Assembly: GCF_000505665.1 (NCBI RefSeq)
Contig: NC_023033.1
Span: 434,001-498,000 of the forward strand
From: Thermosynechococcus sp. NK55a
Lineage (GTDB): Bacteria > Cyanobacteriota > Cyanobacteriia > Thermosynechococcales > Thermosynechococcaceae
Reading direction: 5' to 3'
Length of the DNA: 64,000 nucleotides
Shown here: piece after piece, positions 28,036 to 36,860 of the stretch
Layout: the number at the start of each line of letters is the position of its first letter
How positions within the stretch are numbered: the stretch's first letter is position 1
Made by a program: the position numbers and the translations under genes
Notes under the pieces: generated by a model
What the model saw: only the letters and a program-made list of their open reading frames with translations
What the model was told of the DNA's origin: nothing
Databases searched by the model: none

Positions 28036-28416
28036 ATGGTATTGCTCAAACGCATCATTGCCCTTGCTTTACTGGCAGCAGGGGTGGGCTTTGCGCCGAG
28101 TGCCCTTGCCCAGCGGGTACCGCGTTTACGCCAAGGCATGAGTTATGCCGATGTCCGTCAACGTCTCATTGAGCGTGGTTGGCAACCCGTGGTCAATCCA
28201 GCAATGGCGAATCCAACAATGACAACACCAACTGTGGCCTATCTGCTCAGTCAGGGCTATAGCGAACTGATGGCCTGCCAACGGGTGGGGGTGGATATCT
28301 GCACCTTTCAGTTTCGCAATCGCAAAGGGTATCTTTTGGAAATTGCCACCGTGAATTTGCCCATTGTTCCCGGTGGTACGGTTACCAGTTGGGCCTTGCG
28401 GAAGAATTCCCCCTAG
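28036..28416 (+). CDS. small exported protein of unknown function
   Basis: I do not recognise a family. The frame is open from 28000, but ATG 28036 gives a clean signal peptide (MVLLKRIIALALLAAGVGF, cut near ALA-QRVP), for 126 residues in all. The mature part starts with a segment like SmpA/BamE-type or PASTA-adjacent motifs (LRQGMSYADVRQRLIERGWQ), a pattern frequent in small secreted cyanobacterial proteins. An inserted run of Asn-Pro-Thr-Met repeats near 55-70 follows. Cys residues in MACQRVGVDICTFQF may form a disulphide. It is 83 bp after chlB and 50 bp before ahcY on the same strand. Confidence 0.7.
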   Translation: MVLLKRIIALALLAAGVGFAPSALAQRVPRLRQGMSYADVRQRLIERGWQPVVNPAMANPTMTTPTVAYLLSQGYSELMACQRVGVDICTFQFRNRKGYLLEIATVNLPIVPGGTVTSWALRKNSP

Positions 28417-28433
28417 GCAATTCTTGCGTATAA

Positions 28434-29756
<1,323 letters not shown>

Positions 29757-29769
29757 ACACACCGGCCGA

Positions 29770-29789
29770 TCCGTAATAATCCGTAATAA
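29770..29789 (+). repeat. tandem decamer TCCGTAATAA x2
   Basis: Two perfect head-to-tail copies of a 10-bp unit lie between the ahcY stop and its terminator. A slippage duplication is the simplest reading, and no function is evident. Confidence 0.6.
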
Positions 29790-29799
29790 AGCATTTTCT

Positions 29800-29844
29800 G
29801 CTGCATCCTCGCTGAATCTATAAGGATGCAGCTTTTTATTTTTT
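29800..29844 (+). terminator. intrinsic terminator of ahcY
   Basis: GCTGCATCCT (29800-29809) pairs perfectly with AGGATGCAGC (29823-29832) around a 13-nt loop and runs straight into a T-rich tract (29833-29844). It is a strong rho-independent terminator that isolates ahcY from the nitrate operon. Confidence 0.92.
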
Positions 29845-29993
29845 CTTGAATGATTGTCAATTTATGATCAGCAATAGCCTGTTTCTAAAAACGGGCTACC
29901 TCAACCAATTCAACCAATCTAGTCTTGTCATACATTGATTTTGACTGTTTTAGTTTTTGAGCAGATTTAGCCCCCGCCCTGAATTTAGCGCTA

Positions 29994-30020
29994 GATACAC
30001 CCTGAGTATCTTGATGATAC
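29994..30020 (+). promoter_or_regulatory. LysR-type (NtcB-like) operator candidate upstream of nirA
   Basis: GATAC (29994-29998), seven bases, GTATC (30006-30010), five bases, GATAC (30016-30020). The first two half-sites form a perfect dyad of the T-N11-A type bound by LysR regulators. A LysR regulator gene, ntcB, lies in the same cluster, and NtcB is known to activate nirA operons in other cyanobacteria. The dyad is centred about 51 bp upstream of the NtcA box, close to five helical turns. Confidence 0.45.
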
Positions 30021-30046
30021 GAAAAATGCATATTGAAAAAACAAGT

Positions 30047-30088
30047 GTAGCAATATTTACAAATATTCACGATTGATGTGGCTAAAGT
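30047..30088 (+). promoter_or_regulatory. NtcA-activated promoter of the nirA operon
   Basis: GTAGCAATATTTAC (30047-30060) is a perfect NtcA box (GTA-N8-TAC). TAAAGT (30083-30088) fits the TAN3T -10 of NtcA-dependent promoters. The centre-to-centre distance is 32 bp, which places the box near -41 relative to a start around 30095. NtcA, the cyanobacterial CRP-type nitrogen regulator, should turn the operon on when ammonium is scarce. Confidence 0.85.
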
Positions 30089-30127
30089 TAGCTTTCAAAG
30101 AACCTATTAAAGACAAGGGCAACAATC

Positions 30128-31687
30128 GTGAGCAACAAAATCGAAGCCATTAAAAAAGAAAAAGATGGCTTGGCGGTTAAACAGGAGTTAGAAAAGTTTG
30201 CAGCCATCGGTTGGGAAAACATTCCTGAAGCCGATCGCGATGTCCGTCTCAAGTGGTTAGGGATTTTCTTTCGTCCCGTCACCCCTGGCAAGTTCATGAT
30301 GCGGCTGCGGGTGCCCAACGGTATTCTCACCAGTCAGCAACTGCGAACCCTCGGCGAAATTGTGGATCGCTACGGCGAGAACGGCAGCGGTGACATTACC
30401 ACCCGCCAAAATATTCAGATTCGCGGCCTACCCATTGAGGATATCCCGCAAGTCCTCGAGCAACTCCGCGCCTGTGGCCTCACCTCAGTTCAGTCGGGGA
30501 TGGACAATGTGCGCAATCTAACTGGCTCCCCCGTGGCGGGCATTGATGCGGCCGAACTCATTGACACCCGCCCCCTACTGATGAAGTTGCAGGCCATGAT
30601 TACCAACAATGGTCAGGGAAACCCTGAATTTAGCAACTTGCCGCGCAAATTTAACATTGCCATTGAGGGCGGTCGGGATAACTCCGTCCACGCCGAGATT
30701 AACGACATTGCCTTTGTACCTGCCTATCGGCAAGGGCGTTTGGGCTTCAACGTCTTGGTGGGGGGTCTCCTCTCTGCCCGCCGGTGCACGGCTGCTGTAC
30801 CCCTGGATGCATGGGTGCCTCCCGATGAGGCTGTGGTGTACCTCTGCCGTGCCATCCTGGAAATTTTTCGTGACCATGGCCTGCGGGGAAATCGCCAAAA
30901 GGCGCGGCTCAGATGGCTCATTGACGAGTGGGGCATGGAAAAATTCCGGGCCGCCGTTGCCGCCAAGCTTCCCTTTGCACTTCTAAGTGCCGCCCCCAAG
31001 GATGAAATCGCCTGGGACAAGCAGGATCATTTGGGGGTCCATCGCCAAAAGCAGCGGCGCTTAAACTATGTGGGATTGCACGTTCCCGTGGGGCGGCTCT
31101 ATGCCCCTGACTTCTGCGAACTAGCCCGGATTGCCCAAGTGTATGGTCAGTCAGAAGTGCGCCTCACGGTGGAGCAAAACGTGATCATTCCCCATGTGAC
31201 TGATGCCGTTTTGCCGAGCTTGCTGCGGGAACCCCTCCTTGGCAAGTTTCGGCCGGAACCCCCCTCCCTAGAGCGAGCCCTTGTTTCCTGTACTGGCGCA
31301 CAATTCTGCAACTTCGCCCTCATTGAAACCAAAAATCGTGCCCTTGCCCTTGCCCGCTGGTTAGATCAACAACTGGTACTTGCCCAACCAGTGCGTATTC
31401 ATTGGACCGGCTGTCCCAACTCCTGTGGTCAACCCCAAGTGGCCGACATTGGCCTCATGGGCACGAAAACCCGCCGCAATGGCGAAACTGTGGATGCCGT
31501 GGATTTGTACATGGGCGGCAAGGTTGGTAAGGATGCCAAGCTGGGCACCTGTATCAAAAAAGGGATTCCTTGTGATGAACTGCCTGAAGTACTGCGGCAA
31601 CTGCTAATTGAGCAATTTGGGGCAAAACCAAGGGGGTTGGAAGTGCCTCCCGTACCCACCCTGGCGGTGGCCATGATGGTTTCCTAA
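30128..31687 (+). CDS. nirA: ferredoxin-nitrite reductase
   Basis: Reduces nitrite to ammonium with six electrons from ferredoxin, using siroheme and a 4Fe-4S cluster. 519 residues from GTG 30128, with AAGGG eight bases before. Cluster/siroheme ligands are Cys388, Cys394, Cys429 and Cys433 (CTGAQFC and CPNSC). Conserved segments include RLRVPNGILTSQQLRTLGEI and GSGDITTRQNIQIRGL. The length is that of classical cyanobacterial NirA; I see no extra ferredoxin domain, which some filamentous strains carry. It is the first gene of nirA-nrtABCD-narB-narM, with the NtcA promoter directly upstream. Confidence 0.98.
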   Translation: MSNKIEAIKKEKDGLAVKQELEKFAAIGWENIPEADRDVRLKWLGIFFRPVTPGKFMMRLRVPNGILTSQQLRTLGEIVDRYGENGSGDITTRQNIQIRGLPIEDIPQVLEQLRACGLTSVQSGMDNVRNLTGSPVAGIDAAELIDTRPLLMKLQAMITNNGQGNPEFSNLPRKFNIAIEGGRDNSVHAEINDIAFVPAYRQGRLGFNVLVGGLLSARRCTAAVPLDAWVPPDEAVVYLCRAILEIFRDHGLRGNRQKARLRWLIDEWGMEKFRAAVAAKLPFALLSAAPKDEIAWDKQDHLGVHRQKQRRLNYVGLHVPVGRLYAPDFCELARIAQVYGQSEVRLTVEQNVIIPHVTDAVLPSLLREPLLGKFRPEPPSLERALVSCTGAQFCNFALIETKNRALALARWLDQQLVLAQPVRIHWTGCPNSCGQPQVADIGLMGTKTRRNGETVDAVDLYMGGKVGKDAKLGTCIKKGIPCDELPEVLRQLLIEQFGAKPRGLEVPPVPTLAVAMMVS

Positions 31688-31760
31688 CACTGTCTGCATT
31701 CTCCGCTATTGACTGCATTGACTCTATTGATTCCCTAAGAACTGAAGGAGTTGTAAATCG

Positions 31761-33080
31761 ATGGCAAATTTTTCGCGGCGTCGCTTTCTGATAACCACTG
31801 CCGCCACAGCAGCTGCAACATTAATTTCCCACGCCTGTAGCAACAGCCAGCAAAGTGGTGACGTTGCCCAACCCACCACCGTAGCAGAAACCCCAGAGGT
31901 GACGGGTGCAAAACTTGGCTTTATTGCCCTCACGGACGCGGCTCCTCTAATTATTGCCAAGGAAAAGGGCTTTTTTGCCAAGTACGGGATGCCCGATGTG
32001 GAGGTAATTAAGCAGGCCTCCTGGGGCGTGACCCGCGACAACTTGGTCTTGGGTTCTGGCGGGGGTGGCATTGACGGTGCCCATATCCTCACACCGATGC
32101 CCTACCTGATGACGGCTGGAACCATTACCGGTGGCAAAAAAGTACCCATGTACATTCTGGCACGGTTAAACACCAATGGTCAGGGGATTCTCTTGGCCAA
32201 TACTTACAAAGGGCTCGATGTTAGCACCGATAGCAGTCCCCTCAAAGAAGCCTTTGCTAAAGCCCGAGCTGAACGCCGCACCCGCAACCAAGAGGAGAAC
32301 ATCAAAGTTGCGGTAACCTTTCCGGGGGGCACTCACGACCTGTGGATGCGCTACTGGTTGGCTGCCGGTGGCATTGATCCTGAAAAAGACGTGTCTGTAA
32401 TTGTGGTCCCCCCACCGCAAATGGTAGCCAATCTCAAAACAGGGACGATGGAGGCCTTTTGTGTCGGTGAGCCGTGGCCCTTGCAAACCGTCAATCAGAA
32501 GGTGGGTTGGGGGGCCGTTACCACCGGGGAGTTGTGGAAAGACCACCCTGAAAAATCCTTGGCATTGCGCGCGGATTGGGTCGATAAACATCCAAAGGCT
32601 ACCAAAGCCCTGCTCATGGCGGTTATGGAAGCCCAGCGGTGGTGTGATCAGGATGCAAACAAACCGGAAATGGCACAAATTCTCTCGAAGCGGGAGTGGT
32701 TTAAGGTGCCCGTGGAAGACATTTTGGATCGCTCCCTCGGCAAGTTTGATTTTGGCAATGGTCGCACCCTAGAGGATAAGAACCTGATGCAAAAATACTG
32801 GCGGGACAATGCTTCCTATCCCTACCAAAGTCATGAGTTGTGGTTCTTGACGGAGGATATACGCTGGGGCTATTTACCGGCGCAGACGGATACCAAAGCC
32901 CTAATTCAGCAGGTGAACCGGGAGGACCTATGGCGGGAGGCCGCTAAGGCCATCGGGGTACCGGCAGCGGAAATTCCGACCACCACTTCCCGCGGAGTAG
33001 AAACCTTTTTTGATGGGGTCGCCTTTGACCCCCAAAATCCCCAAGCCTATTTGAGTAGTTTGAGTCTGAAGAAAGTTTAG
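31761..33080 (+). CDS. nrtA: nitrate/nitrite ABC transporter substrate-binding protein NrtA
   Basis: The periplasmic, membrane-anchored nitrate receptor of the NrtABCD importer. The 439-residue precursor starts MANFSRRRFLITTAATAAAT, a twin-arginine export motif, and continues to SHACSNS, a likely lipobox whose Cys near 26 would be lipidated. The mature NMT1/THI5-like domain shows KLGFIALTDAAPLIIAKEKG, SWGVTRDNLVLGSGGGGIDG, TFPGGTHDLWMRYWL and FCVGEPWPLQTV, matching the nitrate-binding family. It is followed by nrtB after 25 bp. Its relatedness to the C-terminal half of NrtC is obvious. Confidence 0.96.
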   Translation: MANFSRRRFLITTAATAAATLISHACSNSQQSGDVAQPTTVAETPEVTGAKLGFIALTDAAPLIIAKEKGFFAKYGMPDVEVIKQASWGVTRDNLVLGSGGGGIDGAHILTPMPYLMTAGTITGGKKVPMYILARLNTNGQGILLANTYKGLDVSTDSSPLKEAFAKARAERRTRNQEENIKVAVTFPGGTHDLWMRYWLAAGGIDPEKDVSVIVVPPPQMVANLKTGTMEAFCVGEPWPLQTVNQKVGWGAVTTGELWKDHPEKSLALRADWVDKHPKATKALLMAVMEAQRWCDQDANKPEMAQILSKREWFKVPVEDILDRSLGKFDFGNGRTLEDKNLMQKYWRDNASYPYQSHELWFLTEDIRWGYLPAQTDTKALIQQVNREDLWREAAKAIGVPAAEIPTTTSRGVETFFDGVAFDPQNPQAYLSSLSLKKV

Positions 33081-33105
33081 ATCTACAGCAGCAGGGTAGA
33101 CGACA

Positions 33106-33951
33106 ATGGCAATTCGTTCTCTAGGTTTAGGTCAATCTGGGCAACGGCGCTGGGTTAAAAAACTGCAACGATCGCCAGTATTACGCAAGGTAGTGCTGGG
33201 CAGTTTGGGGGTGCTGTGTTTTCTAGTCATTTGGCAGTTTGTCTGTATGACGGGGCTACTGCGCTTACCCAGCCCCCTCAACGTCATTGCCGAAACTTGG
33301 GAGCTCATTGTTGATCCCTTCTACAAAGGTAGCGGCACGGATGTAGGGTTGGGGTGGCAAATTCTCTCGAGTCTGCGGCGAGTGGCGATTGGCTTTTCCT
33401 TGGCGGCAATCACGGGTGTGGGTCTGGGAATGTTGATTGGCTCTAGCCGGGTGCTCTACGATGCTGTGGATCCCATTTTGCAGGTGTTGCGTCCGGTGCC
33501 GCCCCTGGCGTGGTTGCCCATCTCCTTGGCGGCTTTACGGGACAATGAACCGGCAGCAATTTTTGTGATTTTCATTACCGCCATTTGGCCAATTATTATC
33601 AACACAATTGTCGGTGTGCAGCAAGTTCCCAAGGATTACAAAAATGTAGCGCGGGTCTTGCGGCTGTCTCGCAAGGAATATTTCCTAAATATTCTGGTGC
33701 CCGCAACGGTGCCCTATGTGTTTACGGGGCTGCGGATTGGCATCGGGCTATCCTGGTTGGCCATTGTGGCAGCGGAGATGCTCATTGGCGGTGTCGGTAT
33801 TGGCTTCTTTATTTGGGATGCCTGGAACAGTTCTCTGGTTAGTGAAATTATCGTTGCTGTGATTTATGTCGGCATTGTCGGCTTGGTGCTGGATCGCTCA
33901 GTGGCCTTTGTGGGCCGCCTGCTTAGCCACGGTGAAGAGCCGCATTCCTAG
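33106..33951 (+). CDS. nrtB: nitrate/nitrite ABC transporter permease NrtB
   Basis: The integral membrane part of the nitrate importer, 281 residues with about six hydrophobic helices (first about 30-50, LGSLGVLCFLVIWQFVCMT). The EAA loop that contacts the ATPases is near 170-190: VQQVPKDYKNVARVLRLSRK followed by FLNILVPATVPYVFTGLRIG. The basic, Gln-rich N-terminus (about 1-25) is cytoplasmic. As in other NrtABCD systems, two copies would combine with one NrtC and one NrtD. It lies 25 bp after nrtA and 63 bp before nrtC. Confidence 0.96.
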   Translation: MAIRSLGLGQSGQRRWVKKLQRSPVLRKVVLGSLGVLCFLVIWQFVCMTGLLRLPSPLNVIAETWELIVDPFYKGSGTDVGLGWQILSSLRRVAIGFSLAAITGVGLGMLIGSSRVLYDAVDPILQVLRPVPPLAWLPISLAALRDNEPAAIFVIFITAIWPIIINTIVGVQQVPKDYKNVARVLRLSRKEYFLNILVPATVPYVFTGLRIGIGLSWLAIVAAEMLIGGVGIGFFIWDAWNSSLVSEIIVAVIYVGIVGLVLDRSVAFVGRLLSHGEEPHS

Positions 33952-34014
33952 CCTCCTCATCTAACTCATCCTCTCCCCTTTTCTCCTACTGTCAAGCATT
34001 AGGTTTTTAGCCCT

Positions 34015-36009
34015 ATGGCCAAGTCTTTACCGTTTCTTGAAATTGACCATGTGGATCAGGTCTTTGAACTGCCCGGGGGCGATCGCTACATTGCCCTTAA
34101 AAATATCCAACTGGAGGTCCAAAAAGGGGAATTTATCTCCTTGGTGGGGCACTCTGGTTGTGGCAAATCGACACTTCTAAACATTATTGCTGGGTTTCAG
34201 CGGGCCACCAGTGGTGGTGTGGTGATGGCCGGGCGGCAGGTGACGGAACCCGGTCCAGATCGCATGGTGGTGTTTCAAAACTATTCCCTGCTGCCTTGGA
34301 AAACCGTGTACCAAAATGTGGCCCTGGCAGTGGCGGCGGTGCTGGGGCATTTGAGCAAGGCAGAGCAACGACAGCGGGTAGAGGCGGCCCTAGAACAGGT
34401 GCACCTTAGTAAAGCTCGCGAGAAATTCCCCGCCCAACTGTCGGGGGGGATGAAGCAACGGGTGGCGATCGCCCGCGCCTTGGCGATTCAACCGGAGGTA
34501 CTGCTGCTAGACGAGCCCTTTGGTGCCCTCGATGCTTTGACTCGAGGCTCCTTGCAGGATGAGTTAATGCAGGTGTGCCAAAGCAGCGAAACCACTTGCA
34601 TTATGGTGACCCATGATGTGGATGAGGCATTGCTCCTCTCAGATCGGGTGGTGCTGCTCACCAATGGCCCTGAAGCCCACATCGGCCAAATTCTGAAAAT
34701 TCCTTTTGCCCGCCCCCGCAATCGCCATGATGTTTTGAATCATCCCAGCTATTATGGCCTGCGCAATGAGATGATTGCCTTTCTCAATCAGCAGAAACGC
34801 CGCCGTTCTTCCTTGGCGGTACCGGCCATTGGGCCAACTACCCCTGGAGAACTGACCCTTGGCTTTATTCCCCTCATGGACAGCGCCCCCCTCATTGTTG
34901 CCAAGGAAATGGGCTTTTTTGCCAAGTACAACCTTGACCATGTGACGCTGCACCGTGAAGAAAGCTGGCAAGACTTGGTGATGGGGGTGATCACGGGTCG
35001 CTTGACGGGGGGGCAAATGTTGGCGGCAATGCCCTTAGCCATGACCTTGGGGCTAAACGGTCAGCCTTCACAACCGCTGATGACCTCTTTAGTCCTGAGT
35101 CGCAATGGCAATGCCATCACCTTTAGTCGCAAGCTCTGGGCACAGGGAGTAAAAACCGCTGAGGACTTGCGAGCCTACATTCAGCGCACCGGCGATCGCC
35201 CCTGTTTCGGGGTTGTCCATGCCGCCTCAATGCACAACCTCCTGCTGCGGTACTGGCTTGCCGCCGCAGGCATTGACCCTGACCAAGACGTGGAATTGCT
35301 GGTACTGCCCCCGCCGCAAATGGTTTATCACCTCAAGGCCGGTCACATCAGTGGCTTTTGTGTTGGTCAGCCCTGGAACTCCCATGCAGTGCGCGAGGGG
35401 ATTGGGGTGATTGTTGCTACGGATTTGGATATTTGGCCGGGGCACCCGGAAAAAGTTTTGGGTCTGCGTCCCGACTGGGTGCAGGCCAACCCACAGCAAC
35501 ACCAAGCACTGATCAAAGCATTGATAGAGGCCTGTGAATATTGCGATACAATCAAGCGTCGCCCTGAAATTGCCCAACTGCTTTGTCGGCCAGAGTATGT
35601 GGGCTGTACAGCGGCGGATGCCTATGCGGGTTTTGTTCAGCCCCTGGAGCGGGGGGAGGGCATAGCTACTGCCTTTCAACCCCGGTTTCACCAGTTCTAT
35701 GTAGATCGCTCCCCCTTTCCTGGGCGCTTGGAAGCCCTGTGGATCATCACCCAGTTAGCTCGCTGGCAACTCACTCCCTTCCCGAAGAACTGGCTGGAAA
35801 TCGTCGAACAGGTCTGGCGGGTGGATCTCTTTGGGGCGGCAGCGCGAGCGCTAAGGATGCTAGATAATGAACCGGATTGTTGCCCCTTTGCCCTCTTTGA
35901 TGGTCTGTTTTTTGATCCCAATGACCCTCTCAGCTACATTGAAGCGACGACCCTCCGCCGTGCCCTCAATATTCAGACGATTGACCTCCAAGCGGTTGTT
36001 GCCGTTTAA
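34015..36009 (+). CDS. nrtC: nitrate ABC transporter ATP-binding protein NrtC with NrtA-like regulatory domain
   Basis: A 664-residue fusion. The ABC ATPase (about 1-255) has Walker A GHSGCGKS at 45-52, signature LSGGMKQRVAIARAL and Walker B LLLDEPFGALD. A linker leads to a domain about 280-655 that is homologous to NrtA (LTLGFIPLMDSAPLIVAKEM, LLRYWLAAAGIDPDQDVELL, FCVGQPW). In Synechococcus this C-terminal domain mediates ammonium-triggered inhibition of nitrate uptake; that role is carried over by family. A tract of about 107 bp in the ATPase part is almost identical to nrtD. Confidence 0.97.
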   Translation: MAKSLPFLEIDHVDQVFELPGGDRYIALKNIQLEVQKGEFISLVGHSGCGKSTLLNIIAGFQRATSGGVVMAGRQVTEPGPDRMVVFQNYSLLPWKTVYQNVALAVAAVLGHLSKAEQRQRVEAALEQVHLSKAREKFPAQLSGGMKQRVAIARALAIQPEVLLLDEPFGALDALTRGSLQDELMQVCQSSETTCIMVTHDVDEALLLSDRVVLLTNGPEAHIGQILKIPFARPRNRHDVLNHPSYYGLRNEMIAFLNQQKRRRSSLAVPAIGPTTPGELTLGFIPLMDSAPLIVAKEMGFFAKYNLDHVTLHREESWQDLVMGVITGRLTGGQMLAAMPLAMTLGLNGQPSQPLMTSLVLSRNGNAITFSRKLWAQGVKTAEDLRAYIQRTGDRPCFGVVHAASMHNLLLRYWLAAAGIDPDQDVELLVLPPPQMVYHLKAGHISGFCVGQPWNSHAVREGIGVIVATDLDIWPGHPEKVLGLRPDWVQANPQQHQALIKALIEACEYCDTIKRRPEIAQLLCRPEYVGCTAADAYAGFVQPLERGEGIATAFQPRFHQFYVDRSPFPGRLEALWIITQLARWQLTPFPKNWLEIVEQVWRVDLFGAAARALRMLDNEPDCCPFALFDGLFFDPNDPLSYIEATTLRRALNIQTIDLQAVVAV

Positions 36010-36037
36010 GTTTTGTTGTCCTTGACGCCGAGAACCT

Positions 36038-36853
36038 ATGGAAACTCTCTATCGCCTTGATCCAAAGCTGACTGCTACCCAACACCTGCGCATTGAAGGG
36101 GTGAGCAAGTCTTACCCTAGTGCCAATGGTACCCATGTGGTGCTGGAGGATATTCACCTTGAGGTGCGCAGTGGTGAGTTTGTCTGTTTTATTGGCCATT
36201 CTGGCTGTGGCAAAACCACCCTCTTGAACATAGTTGCTGGTTTTACAACCCCCACCCAGGGAGAAGTGAGCCTCAATGGGGTGCCTGTGGGCCGTCCGGG
36301 GCCGGATCGCATGATGGTGTTTCAAAATTATGCGCTGCTGCCTTGGTTGACAGCCTACGAAAACGTTGAACTGGCGGTGAAGTCGGTCTATCCCCAGAAG
36401 ACGCGCCAACACCGTCGCCAAATTGTCGAGGAATATTTGGAACTGGTGGGTCTGACGCCGGCGGCCCACAAACGCCCCGCTCAACTGTCGGGGGGGATGA
36501 AGCAACGGGTGGCGATTGCCCGTGCCTTGGCGATTCAACCGGAGGTACTGCTGCTAGACGAGCCCTTTGGTGCCCTCGATGCCATCACGAAGGAAGAGTT
36601 GCAGGATGAACTCCTAAAAATTTGGCGCAGCCACCGGCTGACGGTACTCATGATTACCCACGACATTGATGAGGCACTCTACCTTGCGGATCGGGTGGTG
36701 ATGATGACCAATGGCCCTGCTGCCCACATCGGTGAGATTGTCGAGGTTCCCTTTCCACGCCCCCGCCGGCGATCGCGGCTTCTTGAAAACCCGCAGTACT
36801 ACGATCTGCGTAACCAGGTGCTTGACTTTCTGTATACTCGCTTTGGGCAATAA
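36038..36853 (+). CDS. nrtD: nitrate ABC transporter ATP-binding protein NrtD
   Basis: The second, single-domain ATPase of the nitrate importer, 271 residues. Walker A GHSGCGKT lies at 53-60, the signature LSGGMKQRVAIARAL near 150-164, Walker B LLLDEPFGALD just after, and the switch His in MITHDIDEALYLAD. It ends DFLYTRFGQ. It lacks the NrtA-like extension of NrtC. It lies 28 bp after nrtC and 7 bp before narB, fully embedded in the operon. Confidence 0.97.
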   Translation: METLYRLDPKLTATQHLRIEGVSKSYPSANGTHVVLEDIHLEVRSGEFVCFIGHSGCGKTTLLNIVAGFTTPTQGEVSLNGVPVGRPGPDRMMVFQNYALLPWLTAYENVELAVKSVYPQKTRQHRRQIVEEYLELVGLTPAAHKRPAQLSGGMKQRVAIARALAIQPEVLLLDEPFGALDAITKEELQDELLKIWRSHRLTVLMITHDIDEALYLADRVVMMTNGPAAHIGEIVEVPFPRPRRRSRLLENPQYYDLRNQVLDFLYTRFGQ

Positions 36854-36860
36854 GTAAAGT

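Noticed and set aside
29877-29896. 8-bp hairpin (GCCTGTTT/AAACGGGC) after the ahcY terminator
   Set aside because: No T tract on either strand and one G-U pair; no basis for calling a terminator or small RNA.
29885-30070. 61-codon minus-strand frame upstream of nirA
   Set aside because: It lies across the LysR dyad and NtcA box in AT-rich promoter DNA; the composition is not protein-like and there is no ribosome site.
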